Positions 8,065 through 15,194 of a DNA stretch of 64,000 nt are shown here, in pieces (the first letter of the stretch is position 1; every line of letters begins with the position of its first letter). Source of the DNA: an uncultured Pelagibacteraceae bacterium. Its GTDB lineage: Bacteria > Pseudomonadota > Alphaproteobacteria > Pelagibacterales > Pelagibacteraceae. A program made the position numbers and the translations under genes. The notes under the pieces are model-generated. The model did not search any database. It saw only the letters and a list, made by a program, of their open reading frames with translations, and had not been told where the DNA came from. The stretch covers positions 35,231 to 99,230 of the forward strand of contig CACIRJ010000003.1 in assembly GCA_902588975.1 (NCBI GenBank), read 5' to 3'.

Positions 8065-9006
8065 ATGTGCGGGATTGCAGGATTAATTCATAGAGGAAAT
8101 ACTTCAAACGTTGGTTTTGAACTTCAAGGCATGCTTCAAGCATTAAAGCATAGAGGAGAAGATTCAACTGGATACGCTCTTTACGGAAAAACTGACGGTC
8201 AAAATTTTATCATGAGATTTAAAGTTGGAGAAAATGTCGGTGAAGGCAGCACTTCAGTCATGGAAGATGTCTCAGTATATGATGAAAGAAAAAAAATAGT
8301 TGATGGATATTTATCTGATTTGGGAGCAAAGATAATTAAAGAGGAAAGAATACTTCCTTATTCATTAAGATATGAAATTGAGTACGATAAAGATCTTATG
8401 GAGTTCTCGCAAAAAATAGAAAGCGTGCCTGGTGTTGAAATTCTATCAATGGGCAAATCTTTAGAGGTAATTAAAGATTTAGGAAATGCTGAGGCAGTAT
8501 GCAAGAGATATAACCTTGATAAATTAGTTGGTACTCATGCTATTGGACATGCAAGGATGGCGACAGAGTCAGGCGTTGATATTAAGTCTGCCCATCCATT
8601 CTGGGGATATCCTTTCAGTGATGTATCTGTTGTTCACAACGGTCAATTAACTAATTATTGGAATAATAGAAGAGTATTAGAGAATAAGGGAATGAGATTT
8701 ATGTCAGAGTGTGACTCTGAATTAATTGCAGTTTATTTGGCTGAAAAAATGAGAAATGGAGCGACACTAGAAGAGGGAATGAAAGAGTCTTTAACTGGTT
8801 TGGATGGCGTTTTCACTTACTTCGTTGCTACCAAAGACTCTTTGGGGATGGCTAAAGATACTATGGCTGCTAAACCATTGGTATTATATGAGTCTGATGA
8901 TCTTGTAGCTATGGGTTCCGAAGAAATAGCAATTAGATCAGTACTACCACAAGAAATAGAAACATATGATCCTTTTGATGGGGAGGTTAAAGTATGGCAA
9001 ATTTAA
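8065..9006 (+). CDS. glxB: Glutamine amidotransferase class II, GlxB/MgsA-like (copy 1)
   Basis: An N-terminal nucleophile hydrolase: Cys2 follows the initiator Met (MCGIAGLIHRG), with HRGEDSTGYALY and GHARMATES marking the glutaminase fold of PurF/GltB-type domains. In GlxB/MgsA proteins this domain releases the amino donor from a gamma-glutamyl substrate for transfer to 2-oxoglutarate in the partner FMN subunit. Length 313 is typical. It overlaps the following GXGXG gene by 13 bases, indicating co-translation, and lies directly after the synthetase gene that would supply its substrate. Whether it hydrolyses glutamine or a gamma-glutamylamide is not shown by sequence. Confidence 0.8.
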   Translation: MCGIAGLIHRGNTSNVGFELQGMLQALKHRGEDSTGYALYGKTDGQNFIMRFKVGENVGEGSTSVMEDVSVYDERKKIVDGYLSDLGAKIIKEERILPYSLRYEIEYDKDLMEFSQKIESVPGVEILSMGKSLEVIKDLGNAEAVCKRYNLDKLVGTHAIGHARMATESGVDIKSAHPFWGYPFSDVSVVHNGQLTNYWNNRRVLENKGMRFMSECDSELIAVYLAEKMRNGATLEEGMKESLTGLDGVFTYFVATKDSLGMAKDTMAAKPLVLYESDDLVAMGSEEIAIRSVLPQEIETYDPFDGEVKVWQI

Positions 9007-9848
9007 AAACCTCAGAAAAAAAAACTAAAGCTCAGTCAATGGGACTTCATTCAGAGGTCTTAACTGGAAAAACGCAACAAAAATTTTTTAATCCAGATGA
9101 GGCCGAAAATTTTTATTATTTCGGAACATATGATGTCGATTTCAACAAAAGAACAGAAATCGATGTAAAAAATATGGAATGCAGGGAAGCCAATAAAAAA
9201 ATTGATGAATTAATGAAAGATGGATATGGAACAATAGTTATAAAAAATCCTCAAGGAAAACACAGTTTAGGTGTAGGAATTTTAAATAAATTAAATTTAA
9301 TATTTGAAGGAAGTTTAGGTTACTTTGGATGTGGATCAATGGATGGTCCAATAGTTAGAATTAATGGAAGAGTTGGTTGGTCTTGCGCTGAAAATATGAT
9401 GGCTGGTAAAGTTGTCATTGAAAAAAATGCGGGGTCTTGCTTTGGGGCAGCTATAAGAGGTGGCGATCTGATATGCAAAGGAAGCGTAGGTGCAAGAACT
9501 GGTATTGATCAAAAAGGTGGAACTATTATAATTGGTGGAGATGCTGGTGCTTTTACTGGGTTTATGATGCAAAGAGGCAGAATAATAATCTTGGGTGACG
9601 TAGGTATCAATTTAGGTGACTCTATGTATGATGGGACAATTTTTGTAGGTGGAAAAATTGGTTCATTTGGTAGTGATGCTGTCGAAGCAGAATTGACTGA
9701 TTCAGATCAGGACTGGTTAAGAAGAAAATTAAAGGTTGCGGAGATCGGAGAAAATTTCGATGTTTCTAAAATGACCAAAGTTGTTGCAGGAAAAAAACTT
9801 TGGAATTACGATGCTCTTGAACCTACAGAGAAAAAAGGAGCAATTTAA
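8994..9848 (+). CDS. glxC: Glutamate synthase GXGXG-domain subunit, GlxC/MgsB-like (copy 1)
   Basis: Corresponds to the C-terminal beta-helix domain of glutamate synthase as a free subunit. Repeating Gly-rich turns (GYFGCGSMDG, GRVGWSCAENMMAG, GSVGARTGID, GDAGAFTGFM, GDVGINLGDS) over residues ~100-225 are the GXGXG repeats. It has ~55 extra N-terminal residues compared with the second copy at 14509. In full-length GltB this domain is structural, between the FMN domain and amidotransferase. It is packed between the amidotransferase and FMN-subunit genes with no gap, and all three should form one complex. Confidence 0.82.
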   Translation: MANLKTSEKKTKAQSMGLHSEVLTGKTQQKFFNPDEAENFYYFGTYDVDFNKRTEIDVKNMECREANKKIDELMKDGYGTIVIKNPQGKHSLGVGILNKLNLIFEGSLGYFGCGSMDGPIVRINGRVGWSCAENMMAGKVVIEKNAGSCFGAAIRGGDLICKGSVGARTGIDQKGGTIIIGGDAGAFTGFMMQRGRIIILGDVGINLGDSMYDGTIFVGGKIGSFGSDAVEAELTDSDQDWLRRKLKVAEIGENFDVSKMTKVVAGKKLWNYDALEPTEKKGAI

Positions 9849-11240
9849 ATGGCAAAGAAAAAAAACGGTAATGGAAAGTCAAACGGTCATTCCAATGGAA
9901 ATGGAGTAGCGTCTAGAAATAAAAGTTTGCTAGGCCACAATGCAATCTTCACTCCTGAAGTAATGGATGATATCCATATTAAATCAGAATTAGGTAGATA
10001 CAGAATGCGTGGTATGGCTTTGATGAAGAAAATACCAACTTTTGATGATCTAGTTTTCTTGCCAGGTACTTTAACGAGATTTGTAATTGAAGGTTATAGA
10101 GAAAAATGTGAAACTAAAACTATCATTGGTCCAAGATGCGAAAATCCAATTGAACTTGATATACCAGTTTATATTACTGGAATGAGTTTTGGAGCATTAT
10201 CTTATGAGGCTAAAACAGCATTAGCGAGAGGTGCTACTATGGCTGGTAGTGCAACATGTTCTGGTGAAGGTGGTATGATACCAGATGAAAGAAGATATTC
10301 AGAAAAATGGTTTTATCAGTGCATACAATCAAGATACGGTTTTAATCCACATCACGCACAACTAGCTGATGGAATTGAAGTATTTATTGGACAAGGACAA
10401 AAAGTTGGAATGGGAGGTCATTTAATGGGTCAAAAAGTTACTGACCAAGTTGCAGAAATGAGATCACTGCCTGCAGGTATTGATCAAAGATCTCCAGCAA
10501 GACACCCAGATTGGTTGGGTCCAGATGATTTAGCTTTAAAAGTTCAAGAGCTTAGAGAATTAACAAAAAACAAAGTGCCAATTCAGTTAAAGTTGGGTGC
10601 AGCTAAAGTATATGATGATGTAAGGATGGCAGCAAAATGTGATCCAGATTCAATTTATCTTGATGGAATGGAAGGTTCTACAGGTGCTGGACCACACATT
10701 GCAGCTGCTAACACAGGAATTCCAGGAATAGCAGGAATTAGAGAAGCTAGAAGAGCATTAGATGATGTTGGCAAAACTGGAAAAGTAACTTTAATTTATG
10801 CAGGTGGTGTTAGAGACGGAGCAGATATGGCTAAAGCTTTAGCACTTGGTGCAGACGCAATTGCAATCGGAACAGGCGCAATGGTGGCTTTAAATTGCAA
10901 TAAAGAAATACCAGAATCTAACTTTGAAAAGGAAATGGGTGTTCCCGCAGGTCATTGCTATCACTGTCACACGGGTAGATGTCCGGTAGGAGTTGCTACT
11001 CAAGATCCTAAATTAAGAAAAAGATTAAATCCTGATGATGCAGCATTAAGAGTATATAATTACTTGCATGCGATGACATTGGAGGCTCAATTGTTAGCTA
11101 GAGCATGTGGAAAAACAAATATTCACTCGCTAGAACCAGAAGATATGGCTGCATTAACAATGGAGGCTTCTGCTTTAGCTAAAGTACCTCTTGCAGGAAC
11201 AAATCATACAGTAGGAGTTAAAGATTTCCATAAAATCTAA
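9849..11240 (+). CDS. glxD: FMN-binding glutamate-synthase-like subunit with Fe-S cysteines, GlxD/MgsC-like (copy 1)
   Basis: Synthase core subunit: TIM-barrel FMN domain (GMSFGALS, GMEGSTGAGP, GGVRDGADMAKALALGADA) expected to make glutamate or an N-substituted glutamate from 2-oxoglutarate. Cys370, Cys373 and Cys378 (GHCYHCHTGRCPVGVATQ) match the spacing of the [3Fe-4S] ligands of classical GltB/GltS, so a cluster and a ferredoxin-type or flavoprotein electron donor are expected. The second copy at 15195 lacks these cysteines. The N-terminus carries a low-complexity Lys/Gly/Asn/Ser tail (residues 3-20) of unknown role. The start is directly after the GXGXG stop. Confidence 0.82.
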   Translation: MAKKKNGNGKSNGHSNGNGVASRNKSLLGHNAIFTPEVMDDIHIKSELGRYRMRGMALMKKIPTFDDLVFLPGTLTRFVIEGYREKCETKTIIGPRCENPIELDIPVYITGMSFGALSYEAKTALARGATMAGSATCSGEGGMIPDERRYSEKWFYQCIQSRYGFNPHHAQLADGIEVFIGQGQKVGMGGHLMGQKVTDQVAEMRSLPAGIDQRSPARHPDWLGPDDLALKVQELRELTKNKVPIQLKLGAAKVYDDVRMAAKCDPDSIYLDGMEGSTGAGPHIAAANTGIPGIAGIREARRALDDVGKTGKVTLIYAGGVRDGADMAKALALGADAIAIGTGAMVALNCNKEIPESNFEKEMGVPAGHCYHCHTGRCPVGVATQDPKLRKRLNPDDAALRVYNYLHAMTLEAQLLARACGKTNIHSLEPEDMAALTMEASALAKVPLAGTNHTVGVKDFHKI

Positions 11241-11248
11241 TAGCAGAT

Positions 11249-11659
11249 ATGCCAAAGAAAAAAAGTAAGAAAAAAGTCAAATCAAAAGAGATCAAAGGTC
11301 AATTAGGAAAGAAAAAAGAAACTGCTAGAGAAAAAATGATTGGCCAAACAATTGGCTACCGATATGACGTTAATCTTTTACCTGACTATAGTCGACTAAC
11401 TCCATTTTTAAAAAAATATATAGAAGCTATGGGTTGGGATGATCTTAATTGGTTAGAAGATGTTCATATGGGTTATGAGGAAAATAGGCCAGCTGTTTTT
11501 GATAGAAATGCTAATGGTTGGGTAACGATACCAAGTAAAATAAAATTACCTAATAATCAGCAGGATAGAGATATGATAGCTAGAGAATTATTGGTAAAGT
11601 TTCAAATGTCGCCGAATCATCCTCTGGTTGACCTTAAAAAAGCATATTTAAAATTCTAA
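11249..11659 (+). CDS. Conserved-looking protein of unknown function, Lys-rich N-terminus
   Basis: I do not recognise this 136-residue protein. The first ~35 residues are strongly basic (MPKKKSKKKVKSKE, then GKKKETAREK). The rest is soluble and mixed, with several aromatic/acidic stretches (MGWDDLNWLEDVHMGYEENRP) and no membrane segment or known motif. It begins 8 bases after the FMN subunit, so it is part of the same operon and may be an accessory subunit or assembly factor for the copy-1 complex. No counterpart accompanies the second copy, which makes it a marker of the first module. Confidence 0.6.
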   Translation: MPKKKSKKKVKSKEIKGQLGKKKETAREKMIGQTIGYRYDVNLLPDYSRLTPFLKKYIEAMGWDDLNWLEDVHMGYEENRPAVFDRNANGWVTIPSKIKLPNNQQDRDMIARELLVKFQMSPNHPLVDLKKAYLKF

Positions 11660-11748
11660 TTTTCAATTTCAAGTTGATAAAATAATTATTAACTTCTACT
11701 TTTTATATATAAAATAAAATTGTCAGCGTAAAAAAAATTTCATAGAGT

Positions 11749-11765
11749 CTATTAACTATTAATAG
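11749..11765 (+). promoter_or_regulatory. Inverted repeat covering the amt ribosome-binding site
   Basis: CTATTAA and TTAATAG are separated by three bases; the right arm runs into the AGGAG Shine-Dalgarno of the ammonium transporter gene. It is AT-only apart from one pair, so any RNA structure would be weak. A DNA operator or temperature-sensitive occlusion are alternatives. Confidence 0.25.
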
Positions 11766-11776
11766 GAGAGAGAAAT

Positions 11777-13177
11777 ATGACTGATCAATTAGGTGCTCTC
11801 ACAACCTTATTTACAGAATTTTACTATTGGGTAACAGTGGTTCTTATGTTTTTGATCCACGTGGGTTTCTGTATGTATGAAGTTGGGGCATCTCGTTACA
11901 AACATCACCAACACACTCTTATGAAAAATACAATGCTGATACCACTGGTAACAGTCACATGGTTTTTCTTTGGTTGGTGGATATACTGGGCATTTCCAAC
12001 AGGACCTGGATTAGCTCCTTCAATTATGACCGAAAGTACCGGTCTAGTTCTTGGAGGTGGATTTGGTGGAAATGATCTTGCTAATCCTACAAATGCATTG
12101 ATGGCCGTAAATCTTAATGATCATATAATGGGTGTCTTCTGGGCAGCCTTTTTATTATTTTCATGGACTGCAGCTTCAATTGTATCTGGAGCGGTTATTG
12201 AAAGGATAACTACTTTTGCATTTGGAATACTTGCAATTGCAATTGGATCTGTTTTCTGGACAATAGATGCTTCATGGGGATGGCATTTTGATGGATGGAT
12301 GTTAAAAATATTAGGATATCACGATGCTTATGCTTCTGGAGTAATTCACGCAATTGCCGGGGGTTTTGCTTTAGGTGTTCTAATTGTTTTAGGACCAAGA
12401 ATTGGAAAATTTTCATCTAGCGGAGAACCAAGAAACATTGGACCAAGAAATCCTTGGTTAGTGACTGTTGGATTATTTTTAATCTATACTGGTTTTTGGG
12501 GTTTTTACGCAGCATGTAATGTGCCAATATATGATCTTGGACCAGAGTATGGTATGGAAGGTGTAACTTTCTTTACTGCAACTAACATCTACCTAACGCC
12601 TACAACTCTCAGCGGAATAACGATGAACTTTTTAATGTCGTTGTCTGGAGGTTTGTTGGCTGGATATGTAATATCTAAGGGAGATCCTTTCTGGACTTAT
12701 TCATCAGGACTTGCGGGTATAATATGTGCATCTGCAGGTAATGATTTATATCATCCAATACAATCAATGATAATCGGTATGATCGGAGTGGTTATAGCTT
12801 ACAAAATGCATTACTGGGTCGAGAAAAAATATAAAATCGACGATGCAGTTGGAGCAGTAGCTGTTCATGGTTACGCTGGATTTGTTGGTCTTGTAATATG
12901 TGGTTTTGTTTTAAATGGTTATCCTTCATCTGGATACAGTGTTGGAGCTATGTGGGACGGAACTAATTATGCAGCAATTAATCCACTAGGAATGTTTATC
13001 GGTGCAATAATAATGTTTTTTGTACTAGGTATGCTTCCTGGATATATAATTGCAAAAGTTCTTAATGGAATGGGTAAATTAAGAATACCTAGAGAAGTAG
13101 AACTTGCAGGACTTGACTATACAATAATGGAGGAGGCTAAAGAAGACGAAAAAGCTGTAGCCTCGGCCAGTAGATAA
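11777..13177 (+). CDS. amt: Ammonium transporter (Amt/MEP/Rh family)
   Basis: Polytopic inner-membrane channel for ammonium (or methylammonium). It has 11 predicted hydrophobic segments and the pore twin histidines, His191 (GVIHAIAGG) and His364 (AVAVHGYAG), in the right contexts, plus the DASWGWHFDGW segment of Amt proteins. Length 466 is usual. The C-terminus is short and acidic-basic. It sits between two glutamate-synthase-like modules, which links uptake of ammonia or methylamine to assimilation. No PII gene follows; instead a tiny membrane protein starts 13 bases later behind a strong AAGGAGG. Confidence 0.88.
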   Translation: MTDQLGALTTLFTEFYYWVTVVLMFLIHVGFCMYEVGASRYKHHQHTLMKNTMLIPLVTVTWFFFGWWIYWAFPTGPGLAPSIMTESTGLVLGGGFGGNDLANPTNALMAVNLNDHIMGVFWAAFLLFSWTAASIVSGAVIERITTFAFGILAIAIGSVFWTIDASWGWHFDGWMLKILGYHDAYASGVIHAIAGGFALGVLIVLGPRIGKFSSSGEPRNIGPRNPWLVTVGLFLIYTGFWGFYAACNVPIYDLGPEYGMEGVTFFTATNIYLTPTTLSGITMNFLMSLSGGLLAGYVISKGDPFWTYSSGLAGIICASAGNDLYHPIQSMIIGMIGVVIAYKMHYWVEKKYKIDDAVGAVAVHGYAGFVGLVICGFVLNGYPSSGYSVGAMWDGTNYAAINPLGMFIGAIIMFFVLGMLPGYIIAKVLNGMGKLRIPREVELAGLDYTIMEEAKEDEKAVASASR

Positions 13178-13190
13178 AGGAGGTATGTAA

Positions 13191-13412
13191 ATGGCAACAG
13201 TAACAAATTGGATAGATCATTTAAGTGCCTCTGAGGTACAAGGATCTGTCTATCCAGGAGTTGGTTCAGAAGGAGTGCTTGTAATAATAGCAATTCTTAT
13301 TTGGGTTGGTTGGCATGTAATTTCATCTAAACAAGAAGATGGGAAGATGAATGAGATTGTCAGAAAAAGACCTAGTTCTAACGACTGGAAGAGTAATATA
13401 ACAGACGGTTAA
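13191..13412 (+). CDS. Small single-span membrane protein following amt
   Basis: A 73-residue protein with a soluble N-terminus (~25), one hydrophobic helix (~27-44, VLVIIAILIWVGWHVI) and a polar basic tail. It has an excellent Shine-Dalgarno (AAGGAGGT), sits 13 bases after the ammonium transporter stop, and is followed by a strong terminator, so it is co-transcribed with amt. I do not recognise the family. An accessory or regulatory subunit of the transporter is a reasonable inference; nothing in the sequence proves it. Confidence 0.65.
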   Translation: MATVTNWIDHLSASEVQGSVYPGVGSEGVLVIIAILIWVGWHVISSKQEDGKMNEIVRKRPSSNDWKSNITDG

Positions 13413-13419
13413 AACTTTG

Positions 13420-13453
13420 AAGAGGGCACATGAAATATTGTGCCCTCTTTTTT
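13420..13453 (+). terminator. Strong intrinsic terminator of the amt operon
   Basis: A 10-bp stem (13420-13429 with 13440-13449) with a GAGGGCAC core closes a 10-base loop and runs directly into a U-tract. The following small gene starts at its edge. Confidence 0.85.
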
Positions 13454-13456
13454 CGA

Positions 13457-13618
13457 ATGGAAAATTCAGAAAATAAAAATCAAGAGGAAAATAAAACTCC
13501 AAGTAAAATGGCAAGACTTGCTTGGCCAAAAGCTAAGTATGGTGTCTATGCCGCAATCATCATTATTGTATTAGTAAATCTCCTTTACTATAAAGATTTT
13601 TTGTTATCTTTAATTTAA
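13457..13618 (+). CDS. Small single-span membrane protein (53 aa)
   Basis: A 53-residue protein: polar Glu/Asn/Lys-rich N-terminus (MENSENKNQEENK), a basic segment, then one hydrophobic helix (~30-52, YAAIIIIVLVNLLYY). An upstream in-frame ATG at 13430 lies inside the loop of the amt terminator and is unlikely to be used, so the start at 13457 is preferred. It begins immediately after that terminator and 9 bases before the next amidotransferase gene, so it may lead the second glutamate-synthase-like operon, with its promoter inside the preceding genes. Function unknown. Confidence 0.5.
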   Translation: MENSENKNQEENKTPSKMARLAWPKAKYGVYAAIIIIVLVNLLYYKDFLLSLI

Positions 13619-13627
13619 TTAATTTTT

Positions 13628-14509
13628 ATGTGTGGAATTGTTGGAATATACCTAAAATCAAAAAAGTTTGAAAAAGATTTAGGTAAGATGTTATCTGGAA
13701 TGTTGATAAATATGGAGTCCAGAGGACCTGATAGCGCTGGTTTTGCTATTTATAAGAAAGAAAAAAAAGAGGAATTTAAATATTCAATATGTATTAACAA
13801 TTTAGCTTTCGAAAAATTTAAAAAAGGTATCACAGGAAAAATTAAATTTACTACAATATTAAAAAATTCAGACCACGTAATTTTAAGCTCCAAAGAAAAA
13901 CCAAAAAAAGTTTTGGATATCTTAAATGAATTTAAAGGAGTTTCCTTGGTTGGTTATGGTAAATCTATTGAAATATTTAAGCAAATTGGAAATCCTAAAG
14001 ATGTAGTAAAAAAGTTTAATTTAGAAAACTTTAGTGGAACACATGGAATAGGTCATACTAGAATGGCTACTGAAAGTGCTATAACAACCGATGGATCTCA
14101 TCCCTACTCTACAGGCTCTGATGAATGCCTGGTCCATAATGGATCTTTATCAAATCACAATAACCTAAGGAGAAATTTAACTAAAAAAGGGATAAATTTT
14201 AAATCTGATAACGATACTGAGGTTGCAGCAGGATATATTTCAAATCATTTATCAAGTAAAAAAAATTTAAAAGAGACTCTTATGAGTGGCTTAGGTGACT
14301 TAGATGGATTTTACACTTTTATAACAGGCACAAGAAAAGGATTTGCTATAGTTAGAGACGAAATTGCATGCAAACCTGCTGTTGTTGCTGAAACTAAAGA
14401 TTATGTTGCAATCGCATCTGAATTTCAAGCTATGGCACATTTGCCTGGTGTTAACATGGCTAAAATTTTTGAGCCTGAACCTGGTGTTGTATATTCTTGG
14501 GGCAATTAA
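13628..14509 (+). CDS. mgsA: Glutamine amidotransferase class II, GlxB/MgsA (copy 2)
   Basis: Second class II amidotransferase of the window, 293 residues, with Cys2 nucleophile (MCGIVGIYL), SRGPDSAGFAIY and GHTRMATESA. It is shorter than and clearly divergent from the copy at 8065. It is followed without gap by a GXGXG subunit, an FMN subunit and a GMAS/GlnT-type ligase. This is the gene order of rhizobial glxBCD-glnT and of the N-methylglutamate synthase genes mgsABC with gmaS. In that pathway it would take methylamine-derived nitrogen from gamma-glutamylmethylamide. The stop overlaps the next ATG (TAATG). Confidence 0.8.
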   Translation: MCGIVGIYLKSKKFEKDLGKMLSGMLINMESRGPDSAGFAIYKKEKKEEFKYSICINNLAFEKFKKGITGKIKFTTILKNSDHVILSSKEKPKKVLDILNEFKGVSLVGYGKSIEIFKQIGNPKDVVKKFNLENFSGTHGIGHTRMATESAITTDGSHPYSTGSDECLVHNGSLSNHNNLRRNLTKKGINFKSDNDTEVAAGYISNHLSSKKNLKETLMSGLGDLDGFYTFITGTRKGFAIVRDEIACKPAVVAETKDYVAIASEFQAMAHLPGVNMAKIFEPEPGVVYSWGN

Positions 14510-15192
14510 TGAAATTAGATTTGAGAAAATTAAAACTTAGAAAAGTAAATGAGACATTACAATCTATAGATCAAAAAAGGAATAATAAGAGTTATACAAT
14601 TTTAAATCCAGAGGGAAATCATGCTATCTGTGCAGGGTTAACAGATGACATAGATGTAACAATAAAAGGTCATGTCGGATATTATTGCGGTGGAATGAAC
14701 CAAAACGCAAATATCACAGTTGAAGGAAATGTTGGAACGGGTGTAGCTGAAAACATGATGTCTGGAAAAATTCATGTAAAAGGAAATGCCTCTCAGTCTG
14801 CTGGAGCTACAGCACATGGAGGATTTTTAGTAATTGATGGAGATGCAAGTTCTAGATGTGGAATTTCAATGAAAGGAATTGATATTGTTGTCAAAGGTTC
14901 TGTAGGTCACATGTCCGCTTTTATGGCACAGTCTGGTAATTTAGTAGTTTGTGGTGACGCGGGTGAGGCATTAGGTGATAGTTTATATGAAACAGATATC
15001 TATATTAAAGGTAGGGTCAAGTCTTTAGGAGCTGATTGCATAGAAAAAAAAATGGATAATAAACATTTAAAAAAATTAGACAAACTTTTAAAAAAAGCGA
15101 AGTTAGATAAATTAAAATCTAAAGATTTTAAAAGATATGGTTCAGCGAGAAAACTTTATAATTTTAAAATAGACAATGTATCAAATTATTAA
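14509..15192 (+). CDS. mgsB: GXGXG-domain subunit, GlxC/MgsB (copy 2)
   Basis: A compact (227 residue) beta-helix subunit with the Gly repeats GHVGYYCGGMNQ, GNVGTGVAENMMSG, GDASSRCGIS, GSVGHMSAFMAQ and GDAGEALGDS. The start is taken as the ATG sharing its first base with the upstream stop, not an in-frame TTG 12 bases earlier. The C-terminus is very Lys-rich. Compared with the copy at 8994 it lacks the ~55-residue N-terminal extension. It should be the scaffold of an N-methylglutamate-synthase-type complex with its neighbours. Confidence 0.8.
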   Translation: MKLDLRKLKLRKVNETLQSIDQKRNNKSYTILNPEGNHAICAGLTDDIDVTIKGHVGYYCGGMNQNANITVEGNVGTGVAENMMSGKIHVKGNASQSAGATAHGGFLVIDGDASSRCGISMKGIDIVVKGSVGHMSAFMAQSGNLVVCGDAGEALGDSLYETDIYIKGRVKSLGADCIEKKMDNKHLKKLDKLLKKAKLDKLKSKDFKRYGSARKLYNFKIDNVSNY

Positions 15193-15194
15193 AT

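Noticed and set aside
13430..13456. Upstream ATG extending the 53-aa membrane protein by nine codons
   Set aside because: It lies inside the loop and right arm of a strong intrinsic terminator; the ATG at 13457 is more plausible.
14497..14508. TTG start for the copy-2 GXGXG subunit
   Set aside because: The ATG at 14509 forms a standard TAATG coupling with the upstream stop.
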